DNA of 35,258 bases from Vicinamibacteria bacterium (GCA_023701125.1 JAMPXO010000048.1:1-35258), one strand, 5' to 3'. Positions 6,902 to 14,657 are shown, numbered from the stretch's first letter. Notes: generated by a model from the letters alone, not told the origin. Program-made: numbers and translations.

Positions 6902-8488
6902 TCAGCGGGAGGGGCGCCAGCCGGGGCCGTGCAGGACCTGGCCGGGGCGGGCCTCGGTCGGGCGGCCCGCGTCGATCACGGGCACGCCGTTGACCAGCAC
7001 CAGGTGGAAGCCCTCCGAGTAGGCGTGGGGTGCCGCGAACGTCGCGCGGTCGGCGACCGTCTTCGGGTCGAACACGACCACGTCGGCCGCGAGGCCGGGC
7101 CGCAGCAGGCCACGGTCGCTGAAGCCGAAGCGGTGGGCGGGCAGCGACGTCATCTTGCGCACGGCCTCCTCGAGCGAGAGCAGCCGGCGCTCGCGCACGT
7201 AGTGGCCCAGCACGCGGGCGTTGCTGCCGTAGCCGCGTGGGTGCGGCTTGCCGTTGCCGAAGGTGGGGATGCCGGCGTCCGAGGCCACCGCCGACAGCGG
7301 CCACGCCAGGATGCGGTCGACGTCTTCGTCGCTCATCCCGAAATAGACCATGCCGGCGCCGCCCTGCTCCATCATCTCGAGCACGGTCGCGATCTGCGCC
7401 TCGAGGCTCTTCTGGCCCTGGCCGCGCGTGATGTCGAGGATCGACTGGCCCTCGCGCGCGGGGTCCGGCTCGTAGCGGGCGACGACCGCGTAGCCGAGGT
7501 CCTTGCGCCCGTTGCGCTTGCGGATGTTGTCCTTCATCTCGTGCGCGATCCGCTCGCGGGTGGCGCCGTCGGCGAGGCGCTGCTTCAGCGCGTCGCCCCC
7601 GCCCTCGAGCGCCCACGACGGCAGCATCACCGACAGCGACGTCGCCGAGGCGGGGTAGGGGTACTGGTCGACCGCGACGTCGATGCCCGCCGCCCGCGCC
7701 TGCTCGACCAGCGCGATCGTCTCGTCCGAGCGGCCCCACAACTTCTTGTGCGAGACCTTGAAGTGGGAGATCTGCACGGGCAGGCCGGCGCGGCGGCCGA
7801 CGTCGATCGCCTCCACGATCGCCTCCTTCACCTTGTCGCCCTCGGAGCGCATGTGGGTCGCGTAGATCCCGCCGTGGCGGGCGGCGACGCGGGCCAGCGC
7901 CACGACCTCGTCGGTGTCGGCCCAGGTGCCGGGCGTGTAGATCAGGCCGGTGGCGAGGCCGACGGCGCCCGCGCGCATCGCCTCGTCGACCAGCGCCTGC
8001 ATCTTCGCCAGCTCCTCGATCGTCGGCGGACGCCGCTCCATGCCCATCGCGGTGCGGCGCACGGTGTTGTGGCCGACCAGCGAGGCGGCGTTGAGGCCGA
8101 GGCCGCCGCGCGCGATCTCGTCGAAGAACGCGGCGAGGTCCGGCGCGGAGCCGCCGCAGTTGCCGGTGACGATGGTGGTCACGCCGTCGTGGACGAAGTT
8201 GAGCGCGGCCGGTCGCTCGCGCAGGCCCTCCTCGGCGTGGGCGTGGACGTCGATGAAGCCGGGGGCGACGACCAGCCCCTTGGCGTCGATCTCGCGGACG
8301 CCGCGGCCCTCGAAGCGGCCGATGCCCGCGATCTTCCCGTCCTGGATCGCGAGGTCGCCCTCGCGCCACGGGGCGCCGGAGCCGTCAACCAGCCGGCCGT
8401 CGCGGATCACGAGGTCGTATTGCGGGGGCTCCTGGGCGCTGGCGAGGAGCGGGAAGGCGAGGAGGAGGGCGGCGGCGCGCATTCGCAT
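6902..8488 (-). CDS. Secreted D-aminoacylase (N-acyl-D-amino-acid deacylase family)
   Basis: A 528-residue amidohydrolase that removes acyl groups from N-acyl-D-amino acids. It begins with a signal peptide (MRMRAAALLLAFPLLASAQ), so it acts in the periplasm or outside. Metal-site residues are His82 and His84 in GFIDVHAHAE, the bridging-type Cys111 in TGNCGGSAPD, His212 in ATHMRSEG, His242 in QISHFKVSHK, and Asp404 in VASDAGIPT. These match the D-aminoacylase branch of the amidohydrolase superfamily. ATGs at 8488 and 8482 are both possible starts and neither has a clear Shine-Dalgarno. Only 19 bp separate it from the divergent PhzF-like gene. A role in recycling D-amino acids from peptidoglycan or peptides is likely (inference). 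Confidence 0.93.
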   Translation of the reverse strand: MRMRAAALLLAFPLLASAQEPPQYDLVIRDGRLVDGSGAPWREGDLAIQDGKIAGIGRFEGRGVREIDAKGLVVAPGFIDVHAHAEEGLRERPAALNFVHDGVTTIVTGNCGGSAPDLAAFFDEIARGGLGLNAASLVGHNTVRRTAMGMERRPPTIEELAKMQALVDEAMRAGAVGLATGLIYTPGTWADTDEVVALARVAARHGGIYATHMRSEGDKVKEAIVEAIDVGRRAGLPVQISHFKVSHKKLWGRSDETIALVEQARAAGIDVAVDQYPYPASATSLSVMLPSWALEGGGDALKQRLADGATRERIAHEMKDNIRKRNGRKDLGYAVVARYEPDPAREGQSILDITRGQGQKSLEAQIATVLEMMEQGGAGMVYFGMSDEDVDRILAWPLSAVASDAGIPTFGNGKPHPRGYGSNARVLGHYVRERRLLSLEEAVRKMTSLPAHRFGFSDRGLLRPGLAADVVVFDPKTVADRATFAAPHAYSEGFHLVLVNGVPVIDAGRPTEARPGQVLHGPGWRPSR

Positions 8489-8507
8489 GGGCGTATTCTG
8501 GACCGCC

Positions 8508-9293
8508 ATGAAGCTCCAGATCTTCCAGCTCGACGCTTTTTCGGATCGCCTGTTCGCGGGCAACCCGGCCGCGGTCTGTCCGCTGCCCGGCTGGGCGCCG
8601 GACGCGGTGCTGCAGGCGATCGCCGCGGAGAACAACCTGGCGGAGACGGCGTTCCTCGTCGGCGGCAACGGGCGCTACCACATCCGTTGGTTGACGCCCG
8701 AGGTCGAGGTCGACCTCTGCGGCCACGCCACGTTGGCGAGCGCGTGGGTCGTGTTCCACAAGTTGGAGCCCGGCCGCGCAGAGGTCACCTTCGACTCGGC
8801 CTCGGGCCCGCTCACGGTGCGCCGTCGCGACGAGCTGCTGGAGCTGGACTTCCCGGCCCGTCCCGCGACGACCGCTTCGGCCCCGGTCGGCCTCGCCGAG
8901 GCGCTGCGTGCCGCGCCGCTCGAGAGCTGGTCCTCGCAGCGGGACTGGCTGGCGGTGTTCGCGACCGCGTCCGACGTGCGCGCGCTGCGGCCCGACATGC
9001 ACCGGCTGCGCGAGCTGGGCGTCGCGGTGGTGGCCACGGCCCCGGGCGAAGACGAAGGCTGTGACTTCGTCTCCCGTTTCTTCGCGCCGGCGCTGGGCGT
9101 CGACGAGGACCCGGTCACGGGCTCCGCCCACTGCGTGCTGGCCCCGTTCTGGCACCAGCGCCTCGGCCGCAACCCGCTGCACGCCCGCCAGGTCTCGAAG
9201 CGCGGCGGCACCCTGGAGTGCACGGTGGCGGGCGACCGCGTCCTGATCGCCGGCGCAGTCACCCCGTACCTGGAAGGCATGATCGAGGTCTGA
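8508..9293 (+). CDS. PhzF family isomerase/epimerase
   Basis: A 261-residue protein of the PhzF (phenazine biosynthesis-like) family, which shares the diaminopimelate epimerase fold but uses a glutamate base. The conserved N-terminus is LQIFQLDAFSDRLFAGNPAAV, with catalytic Glu46 in NNLAETAFLV. The CGHATLA loop is at 71-77, and DEDPVTGSAHC at about 199-209 completes the active site. There are no other phenazine genes, so a phenazine role is not implied; most such orphans are isomerases of unknown substrate. It lies next to and divergent from the secreted D-aminoacylase. The start is the ATG at 8508, fixed by family alignment. The frame is open well upstream but antisense to the aminoacylase. 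Confidence 0.92.
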   Translation: MKLQIFQLDAFSDRLFAGNPAAVCPLPGWAPDAVLQAIAAENNLAETAFLVGGNGRYHIRWLTPEVEVDLCGHATLASAWVVFHKLEPGRAEVTFDSASGPLTVRRRDELLELDFPARPATTASAPVGLAEALRAAPLESWSSQRDWLAVFATASDVRALRPDMHRLRELGVAVVATAPGEDEGCDFVSRFFAPALGVDEDPVTGSAHCVLAPFWHQRLGRNPLHARQVSKRGGTLECTVAGDRVLIAGAVTPYLEGMIEV

Positions 9294-9298
9294 AGTCC

Positions 9299-9742
9299 GT
9301 GTCGCGCCGACGGCGGATCGCGGACGTCGCGTTGGTGGCGGCGGGCCTCGCCTGGACGGGCTGCTGGTTCTGGGCCTTCAGCTTCGGTTTCAGCGACTCG
9401 TTCTTCGAGCACAACCGCCACTCGCGGATCCCGCCGCTGATCGCCGCGACGCTGGCCGCCGCCGGCATCTTCACCAGCTTCGTCGTGCAATGGCGGCGAT
9501 CGGGATCGATCCAGGGCGCCTTCGTCCGCCACGTGGCGGGTGTCGTCGTGGCGATGGGCCCGTTCCTGATCCTCCCGGCCCTGCTCAGGCACGCCCCTCG
9601 CCACTGGCGTCCGTCGGCCGACGACGCGATGGGCATCGGCATCGACTTCCTGGTGCTGACGGCGCTGGCGGTCGCCTCCGCCGTCGTGCTGCCCGCGGCG
9701 CTCGGACTGCGCAACGCCTGGCGAGCGCGAGGGAGAAGGTAA
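9299..9742 (+). CDS. Four-helix membrane protein, unknown function
   Basis: A 147-residue protein with four predicted membrane helices: around DVALVAAGLAWTGCWFWAF, PPLIAATLAAAGIFTSFVV, VAGVVVAMGPFLILPALL and DFLVLTALAVASAVVLPAAL. The positive clusters at the N-terminus (SRRRRIAD) and C-terminus (RNAWRARGRR) suggest both ends are cytoplasmic. I do not recognise the family. The likely start is the GTG at 9299, five bases after the PhzF-like stop, so the two are probably co-transcribed. The stop lies one base from the 3' end of the oppositely oriented tRNA-Leu gene. Confidence 0.68.
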   Translation: MSRRRRIADVALVAAGLAWTGCWFWAFSFGFSDSFFEHNRHSRIPPLIAATLAAAGIFTSFVVQWRRSGSIQGAFVRHVAGVVVAMGPFLILPALLRHAPRHWRPSADDAMGIGIDFLVLTALAVASAVVLPAALGLRNAWRARGRR

Positions 9743-9743
9743 A

Positions 9744-9828
9744 TGCCGGAGGAGGGAATCGAACCCTCATGAGGACAAGCCCCGCGGGATTTTGAGTCCC
9801 GTGCGTCTGCCAGTTCCGCCACTCCGGC
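9744..9828 (-). tRNA. tRNA-Leu (anticodon CAA)
   Basis: An 85-base cloverleaf on the minus strand. The acceptor stem is GCCGGAG/CTCCGGC with discriminator A. The anticodon stem CGGGA/TCCCG encloses the loop CTCAAAA, giving anticodon CAA for UUG codons. The T arm is GAGGG-TTCGATT-CCCTC. A long variable arm confirms the leucine class. The CCA end is not encoded. A TAAACT box (9846-9851 read on the minus strand) lies about 20 bases upstream and could be its -10 element, but no good -35 is seen. There is no sign of an integrated element at the tRNA. Confidence 0.97.
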
Positions 9829-9873
9829 GCAGCGTGAGGAAGCCCAGTTTAGCCGGAGGTATCCTCTCCGCGC

Positions 9874-11505
9874 ATGCGCCTGCTCGTCCTGACCCTTCTG
9901 CTCGTCGCGCCGCTCGCCGCCGACGCTCCCCCGGGTGCCGATCCACGCGCGCTCTGGGAGGGCTGGGCCGACACCCGCTTCGTCACCACCAGCGCGCCGT
10001 GCCTGAAGCCCGCCGACCTGCAGGAGCAGCTGCGAGCGCTCGCGGCGAAGCATGCCGGCGCGCTGAAGCTGGAAGAAGTCGGACGCTCGTTCCAGGGCCG
10101 GCCGATCTCGATGCTGACCGTGGGGCGCGGCCCGCGGAAAGTCATGCTGTGGTCGCAGATGCACGGCGACGAGCCGTCGGCCACGCCTGCGCTGCTCGAC
10201 CTCGCCGACTTCCTGCTCTCGCGCCAGGACGACCCCGTCGCTCGCCGCATCCTCGACGGCAGCACGCTCTACCTGGTGCCGATGCTGAACCCCGACGGCA
10301 GCGAGACCTACGAGCGCCGCAACGGCCAGGGCATCGACATCAACCGCGACGCGCTCAACCTGGCGACCCCCGAGGGCCAGTTGCTGAAGGCCCTGCGCGA
10401 CCGGCTGCAGCCGGACCTGGGCTTCAACCTCCACGACCAGAACCGGCGGACCGCGGTCGGCGACAGCGGACAGCTCGCCTCCATTGCCGTGCTCGGCGTG
10501 GCCGGCGATCAGGCGCTGACGATGACACCGGGCCGGGCGCGCGCGATCCGCGCCTGCGCCGCGATCAGCCGCACGTTGCACGAGTTCATCCCCGGCGCCA
10601 TCGCCCGCTACGACGAGGACTGGAGCCCGCGCGCGTTCGGCGACAACCTCACCGCCTGGGGCACGCCGGTGGTGCTGATCGAGAGCGGGGCGGTGCCCGC
10701 GGGCATGGCCTTCCACGACCTGACCCGGCTCAACTTCGTCGCCCTGCTGGCGACCCTGCACGACCTCGTCGCCGACGACCTCGCGGGGCACGACGCCGCG
10801 ATCTACGAGCGGCTGCCGCGCAACCAGACCGGGGCGTGGGCCGACCGCATCGCCCACGGCGCCCTCGTCTGGCACCCGCGCGCCGGCGCGCCGACCCGCG
10901 CCGACCTCGCCTTCGACATCCGCCGCTCCGATCGGGAGCGGGCGGGTTGCGCGGCACCGCGGCCCGTCTCGACGCTGGTCGAGGTCGGCGACGCCCGCTT
11001 CCTGGGCGGCCAGCGCCTCGACCTCGCGGGCGCGGAGATCGCGCCGCCGCTGGTGGCGTCCGCCGACGCCGCCGCGGCCTGGCTCGACGAAGCCGCGCTC
11101 GCTCGTCTCGCCCGGCTCGGCGTCGGCACCCTGCGCCTGCACGGCGAGCCCTCGCTCGCGGTGCTGCGCGCGCTGGACGCCGGCCGCCGCGGCGGCACGG
11201 TCGCGCTGGTGCGGGTCGGCGCCGATGCGCCGCGAGCCTGGCTCGACCTGCGCGAGGCCCCGCGCGCGCCTGCCTCCCGCACGCTGGGCGACCTGGCCGA
11301 CGCGCTCGGCGGACCGGCCTGGCGCGAGGCCGCCCGCGGCCTCGACGACGGCGCGCTCGTCGCGCGGCTGACCACCGGCGCCCGCTTCCTGCCCGGCACC
11401 CCGGCCTCCTTCATGGTGTTGCGCCGCGCGCCCGGCGGAGACCTGACCACCACGACGGTCGAGCGGATCGTGCTCGACGGCCTCGAACCGGGAGTTCAGC
11501 CGTGA
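9874..11505 (+). CDS. Secreted M14 family zinc carboxypeptidase
   Basis: A 543-residue metallopeptidase with a signal peptide (MRLLVLTLLLVAPLAADA). The M14 zinc ligands are His97 and Glu100 in QMHGDEPSATP, and His187 in FNLHDQN. NPDGSETYERRNGQGIDINRD supplies the substrate-binding Asn/Arg motif, and the general base is Glu270 in VVLIESGA. The catalytic domain ends near residue 310. The remaining roughly 230 residues are an alanine/arginine-rich C-terminal region with a possible beta-rich domain, which I cannot assign. GGAGG is 14 bases before the ATG. The stop overlaps the next gene by GTGA. It is likely a periplasmic peptidase; whether it acts on peptides or on cell-wall peptides is not resolved. 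Confidence 0.9.
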   Translation: MRLLVLTLLLVAPLAADAPPGADPRALWEGWADTRFVTTSAPCLKPADLQEQLRALAAKHAGALKLEEVGRSFQGRPISMLTVGRGPRKVMLWSQMHGDEPSATPALLDLADFLLSRQDDPVARRILDGSTLYLVPMLNPDGSETYERRNGQGIDINRDALNLATPEGQLLKALRDRLQPDLGFNLHDQNRRTAVGDSGQLASIAVLGVAGDQALTMTPGRARAIRACAAISRTLHEFIPGAIARYDEDWSPRAFGDNLTAWGTPVVLIESGAVPAGMAFHDLTRLNFVALLATLHDLVADDLAGHDAAIYERLPRNQTGAWADRIAHGALVWHPRAGAPTRADLAFDIRRSDRERAGCAAPRPVSTLVEVGDARFLGGQRLDLAGAEIAPPLVASADAAAAWLDEAALARLARLGVGTLRLHGEPSLAVLRALDAGRRGGTVALVRVGADAPRAWLDLREAPRAPASRTLGDLADALGGPAWREAARGLDDGALVARLTTGARFLPGTPASFMVLRRAPGGDLTTTTVERIVLDGLEPGVQP

Positions 11506-12626
11506 ACGCAGCCGATTGGGAAGACCTGCGCCGCGACTTCCCGGCGCTGGCCGACAACGTCTACCTCAACAGCGCCGCCGCCGGCCCCACCCCGCGCCCG
11601 GTGCGCGAGGCCGTGCACGCGTACTACCGGGAGCTGGAGGAGGGCGGCGACCGCTCGTGGGACGCCTGGCTCGAGCGCCGCGAGCAGATCCGCTCCGAGG
11701 TCGCCGCCTTCGTCGGCGCGGACGACGACGAGATCGCCTTCGTCAACAACACGTCGGAGGGCATGAACGTGCTCGCCGACCTGCTCGCCGCCGACGGCGG
11801 GGTGCTGACCAACGAGCTCGAGTTCCCGACCGTGACCCTGCCCTGGGTCCATCGCGGCGCCGCGGTCCACTTCCAGCCGGCGATCGAGGGGCTGGTGCTG
11901 CCGGACCTCTACACCGAGGCCCAGTCTCCGCGCTCGACGACGCTGCTGCTGTCGCACGTCCAGTTCTCGAACGGCTGCCGCCAGGACCTCGCCCGCTTCG
12001 GCGCGATCAAGGGCGATCGCCGCTTCGTCGTCTGCGCGAGCCAGTCGGCCGGCGCGTTCCCGATCGACGTCGGCCGCGACGACGTCGACGCCCTCGCCTG
12101 TTCCGGCCACAAGTGGCTGTGCGCCGGCTACGGCGCCGGCTTCCTCCACGTCTCGCGCGCGCTGTGGGCCCACCACGCGCCGCGGGCGGTGGGCTGGCTG
12201 TCGATGCAGGACCCGTTCCGCTTCGACAACCACAACGTGCGGCTGCTGCCGTCCGCCCGCCGCTTCGAGCTGGGCTGCCCGGCCTTCGCCGGCATCTTCG
12301 CGCTGGGCGCCGCGCTGCGGTACCTGCAGGCGATCGGTATCGGCGCGATCGCCACCCGTGTGCTCGAGATCAACGCCTACCTGGTCGCCAGGCTGCAGGC
12401 CAAGGGCTTCGACGTGCTCTCGCCGCAGGGCGAGCACCAGTCGGGCCAGACCCTGGTGGCGGTCGCCGAGCCGGAGCGGGCCGTCGCGTTCCTGGCCGAG
12501 CGCTCCGTGATGGTCACGCCGAAGCCGGAGGGGCTGCGGATCGCCACCCACTTCTTCAACAACGAAGAAGACGTCGACGCCTGCGTGCGAGCCCTGCTCG
12601 AGTACCGCAGCGGCGGCCTGCTGTAG
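11502..12626 (+). CDS. Class V aminotransferase-fold PLP enzyme
   Basis: A 374-residue PLP enzyme of the class V aminotransferase/cysteine desulfurase superfamily. The N-terminus DNVYLNSAAAGPTPRPV is the usual substrate-cradle segment. NNTSEGMN binds the cofactor phosphate, and the PLP lysine is Lys204 in CSGHKWLCAGYGAGFLHV. Oddly, the residue three before the conserved Gln (Gln181 in VVCASQSAGA) is Cys178; in most relatives (VDGAQ or VDATQ) it is the Asp that pairs with the pyridine nitrogen. No cysteine desulfurase loop cysteine is evident near the C-terminus. The start is a GTG overlapping the M14 stop. The substrate is unknown; the context (a peptidase) suggests amino-acid metabolism rather than Fe-S assembly, as no suf or isc genes are nearby. 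Confidence 0.86.
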   Translation: MNAADWEDLRRDFPALADNVYLNSAAAGPTPRPVREAVHAYYRELEEGGDRSWDAWLERREQIRSEVAAFVGADDDEIAFVNNTSEGMNVLADLLAADGGVLTNELEFPTVTLPWVHRGAAVHFQPAIEGLVLPDLYTEAQSPRSTTLLLSHVQFSNGCRQDLARFGAIKGDRRFVVCASQSAGAFPIDVGRDDVDALACSGHKWLCAGYGAGFLHVSRALWAHHAPRAVGWLSMQDPFRFDNHNVRLLPSARRFELGCPAFAGIFALGAALRYLQAIGIGAIATRVLEINAYLVARLQAKGFDVLSPQGEHQSGQTLVAVAEPERAVAFLAERSVMVTPKPEGLRIATHFFNNEEDVDACVRALLEYRSGGLL

Positions 12627-12650
12627 CCGGGGAGGGCCTCCCACCGGTTT
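12627..12650 (+). terminator. Possible terminator after the aminotransferase gene
   Basis: Immediately after the aminotransferase stop there is a stem, CCG/GGGAG pairing with CTCCC/CGG with a two-base bulge, followed by GGTTTG. The T-run is short, so this is a weak rho-independent terminator at best. Its position between two transcription units supports it. Confidence 0.35.
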
Positions 12651-12680
12651 GCAGAATCGCCCGTATCTCTTTACAGGGCG

Positions 12681-12709
12681 TTGACTTCGGGCTCGGCGTC
12701 CATTAGGCT
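12681..12709 (+). promoter_or_regulatory. Sigma-70-type promoter upstream of the HU gene
   Basis: TTGACT (12681-12686) matches the -35 consensus at five of six bases. It is followed after 17 bases by TAGGCT (12704-12709), a three-of-six -10. Transcription would start near 12716, giving a leader of about 40 bases. The position in the 131-bp gap before the nucleoid protein gene fits. Confidence 0.45.
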
Positions 12710-12757
12710 TCTCGCTCACAGACCGTCAAAAAAGGGCCGCCCGGGTAACCTGAAAAA

Positions 12758-13078
12758 ATGACGAAGGCCGACCTCATCAACATCGTCGCCAAGCGCCTCG
12801 ACATCACGCAGGTCCAGTCCGGGATCATCGTCGAGGCGGCGCTGCGCGCCGTCGTCAACGCGCTGCAGGCGGGCCAGGAGGTCGAGATCCGCGGCTTCGG
12901 CAGCTTCCGCTTCCGCAACCGCGCGCCGCGCAAGGGCCGCAACCCGAAGACCGGCGAGAAGGTCGACGTGCCGCCGAAGAAGATCCCGTACTTCAAGATG
13001 GGCAAGGAGTTGAAGGCCCTCCTGAACATTGCCGAAGAGATCGAGAACCCCTCCCCGACGGAGGGCGGTCCGGTCTGA
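12758..13078 (+). CDS. HU/IHF family DNA-binding protein
   Basis: A 106-residue nucleoid-associated protein. It opens MTKADLINIVAKRLDITQ, has the GFGSFRFRNRAPRKGRNPKTGE segment that forms the DNA-inserting beta arm with its conserved proline region, and continues KKIPYFKMGKELKALLN. VPPKKIPYFK is closer to IHF-like members than to classical HU. It is about 12 residues longer than the usual 90-95 because of an acidic, proline-containing tail. It bends DNA, probably as a dimer with itself or a partner elsewhere. The ATG is preceded by an A-tract (GAAAAAATG) and no clear Shine-Dalgarno. It heads a four-gene run with signalling genes. Confidence 0.95.
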   Translation: MTKADLINIVAKRLDITQVQSGIIVEAALRAVVNALQAGQEVEIRGFGSFRFRNRAPRKGRNPKTGEKVDVPPKKIPYFKMGKELKALLNIAEEIENPSPTEGGPV

Positions 13079-13096
13079 TCGACCGGGCGCGGAGCC

Positions 13097-13858
13097 ATGG
13101 CGTTCCCGCTCGAAGGTGACCTGGCCCGCTTCGACTTCGCGGAGGTCGTCCAGGCCCTCCACCACAGCCGCCGCAGTGGCCTGCTGAGGCTGACCCGCGG
13201 CCTCCACACCAAGCAGATCCTCGTCGAGCAGGGTCGGCTGGCGTTCGCCTCGTCGAGCGACCCGGACGAGCGGATGGGCGAGATCCTGCTCCGCCGCGGT
13301 CGCATCACGCTCCAGCAGTACCAGACCGCCTCCGCCGCGCTCGGCCCGGGGCGCCGGCTGGGCACGCTGCTCGTCGAGCGTGGAGCGCTGGCCGCGGGCG
13401 ACCTGGTGCGGGCCGTCGTCGACCACAGCCAGGAGATCCTGTGGGCCGCTTTCCAGTGGTCCGAGGGGCACTACAAGTTTGAAGAGGGCGGCGGCCACCC
13501 CGAGATGATCACCTTGCGCATGAGCACGCCCGAGATCGTGGTCGAGGGCCTGCGCCGGGTGACGAGTTGGAGCCGCATCCAGCGCGGCTGCGGCGGCGCG
13601 GAAGCGCGCTACCGGGTGGCCGCGGACGCGCTGGCGATCGCCGAGCAGGCGCGCCTCACCCCGGCCGAATCCGAGTTGCTGCTGGTGCTCTCCGCCGGTG
13701 GCGATTGGACGGTCGGCGCGTTGTGCGAACGCTCGGCGCTCAACAGCTTCGAGGTCTGCCGTACACTCTGGGCTTATCGGGTGGTCGGGCTGGCGGTCCG
13801 CGGCGCTGCGGAGGCCCTGCCCGAGGACGAAGGACTCGACCTGGTCCTCGAGGATTGA
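13097..13858 (+). CDS. DUF4388 domain protein
   Basis: A 253-residue cytoplasmic protein. The N-terminal roughly 100 residues (FDFAEVVQALHHSRRSGLLRLTRG, then the QILVEQGRLAFASSSDPDERMGEILLRRGRI segment) are a typical DUF4388 (PATAN-like) domain, known from regulatory proteins of Deltaproteobacteria and Acidobacteria with gliding or two-component systems. The C-terminal part (about 190-250) looks like a small helix-turn-helix-like region (AESELLLVLSAGGDWTVGAL, then SFEVCRTLWAYRVVGL), consistent with the winged-helix tail often seen in these proteins. GGAG precedes the ATG. It sits 18 bp after the HU-like gene and 11 bp before the PilZ gene, so the three are very likely one operon. Confidence 0.87.
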   Translation: MAFPLEGDLARFDFAEVVQALHHSRRSGLLRLTRGLHTKQILVEQGRLAFASSSDPDERMGEILLRRGRITLQQYQTASAALGPGRRLGTLLVERGALAAGDLVRAVVDHSQEILWAAFQWSEGHYKFEEGGGHPEMITLRMSTPEIVVEGLRRVTSWSRIQRGCGGAEARYRVAADALAIAEQARLTPAESELLLVLSAGGDWTVGALCERSALNSFEVCRTLWAYRVVGLAVRGAAEALPEDEGLDLVLED

Positions 13859-13869
13859 CGGGAAAAAAA

Positions 13870-14220
13870 ATGGACAAGCGCGAAGCGCCCCGGGTGGCGC
13901 CCTACCTCGCCTCGTGCCGGGTGGTGGACGGCGAGCGCAAGACACCGGGTTACATGTCGGACCTCAGCACGAAGGGGGCGCGCGTCGCCTGCGAAGGGCC
14001 GGCCCCTGCCCAGGGCGCGTCCGTCGTGCTCGAGGTGCGGCTGACGGGCCGCAGCACGCACTCGCGGCTGGGCGGGCTCGTCAAGTGGAGCCGCGGCCCC
14101 GAGGCCGGCGAAGAACTGAGCGCGTTCGGATTCGTCTTCCACGACCTGACGCCGGCCCAGGCGGCCGAGGTCGAAGAGGCGATCGCAGAATTCAAGCGTC
14201 GCGCGGCCGCGCTTTCCTGA
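13870..14220 (+). CDS. PilZ domain protein, probable c-di-GMP receptor
   Basis: A 116-residue single-domain PilZ protein. Both halves of the c-di-GMP site are present: the N-terminal RxxxR as Arg4 and Arg8 (MDKREAPRV) and DxSxxG as Asp31, Ser33 and Gly36 (DLSTKGAR). The rest is a beta barrel with GGLVKWSRG and GFVFHDL. The start is the ATG at 13870, eleven bases after the DUF4388 stop and placed directly at the end of a run of eight A residues, with GG before the run. The extended frame upstream is antisense-like arginine-rich sequence and is not used. It likely relays c-di-GMP level to a partner, plausibly for surface polysaccharide or motility given the neighbours (inference). Confidence 0.93.
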   Translation: MDKREAPRVAPYLASCRVVDGERKTPGYMSDLSTKGARVACEGPAPAQGASVVLEVRLTGRSTHSRLGGLVKWSRGPEAGEELSAFGFVFHDLTPAQAAEVEEAIAEFKRRAAALS

Positions 14221-14235
14221 GAGGAGCTTCGCAAC

Positions 14236-14637
14236 ATGGGGCAGGACCGTGAAACGCGGCAGCGCTGGGAGCCGGGCCCGGACGAGCCCCCGGCCACGGA
14301 CGACTGGCTGGCCCTCTCCGACGACGACCTGCTCGCGAGGATCGAGAGCCTGCCGGACGGGCACGAGTCCGACAAGCACCTGATGGCCGTGGTCTGCTCC
14401 AGCCGTCACTTCTTCATCCGCCAGGAGGCGGCCAAGCGGATCGTCGACGGCCACCTGCTGAAGGAGCACTCGAACGATCGCCACATCGGCCAGATCCTCG
14501 TGCGGGCGATGAACCGCCACGACGACCTCGCCTACCTCGAGCGCCTCGTGCGCGAGACCCGCCACCTGGAAGTGCGCAAGGCCGCCGAGTCGCAGCTCGA
14601 GCGGTTGCGCGCCCGGTTCACGCCCTCCACGGAGTGA
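14236..14637 (+). CDS. Small helical-repeat (HEAT-like) protein, unknown function
   Basis: A 133-residue soluble protein. The first 30 residues are acidic and proline-rich, probably disordered. The rest looks like three or four helix pairs: HLMAVVCSSRHFFIRQEAAKR, then HIGQILVRAMNRHDDLAYLERL, then RHLEVRKAAESQLERLRARF. The alternating FIRQEAAKRI and LEVRKAAESQL lines are HEAT/PBS-lyase-repeat style. I do not know a named family. GAGAGGAG precedes the ATG. It is 15 bp after the PilZ gene, so it is probably a partner in the same regulatory operon. Confidence 0.82.
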   Translation: MGQDRETRQRWEPGPDEPPATDDWLALSDDDLLARIESLPDGHESDKHLMAVVCSSRHFFIRQEAAKRIVDGHLLKEHSNDRHIGQILVRAMNRHDDLAYLERLVRETRHLEVRKAAESQLERLRARFTPSTE

Positions 14638-14638
14638 G

Positions 14639-14657
14639 GCGGGCTCCGCGGACCCGC
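14639..14657. other. GC-rich interrupted palindrome between genes
   Basis: GCGGG-C-TCCGCGGA-CCCGC can pair almost end to end, with one unpaired C. It fills the start of the 36-bp gap between the helical-repeat gene and the membrane-protein gene. With no T-run after it, it could be an attenuator or RNA-stability hairpin separating the regulatory genes from the polysaccharide genes. A similar string (GGCTCCGCGGAACCCGC) lies at 17889-17905. Confidence 0.3.

Noticed and set aside
8508-9293. Evidence for phenazine biosynthesis from the PhzF-like gene
   Set aside because: PhzF-family proteins are common without phz operons, and no other phenazine gene is present.
9744-9828. Integration site of a mobile element at tRNA-Leu
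   Set aside because: No integrase, no second copy of the tRNA 3' end and ordinary genes on both sides.
11502-12626. SufS/IscS cysteine desulfurase
   Set aside because: No catalytic loop cysteine evident and no iron-sulphur assembly genes nearby; the general class V label is safer.
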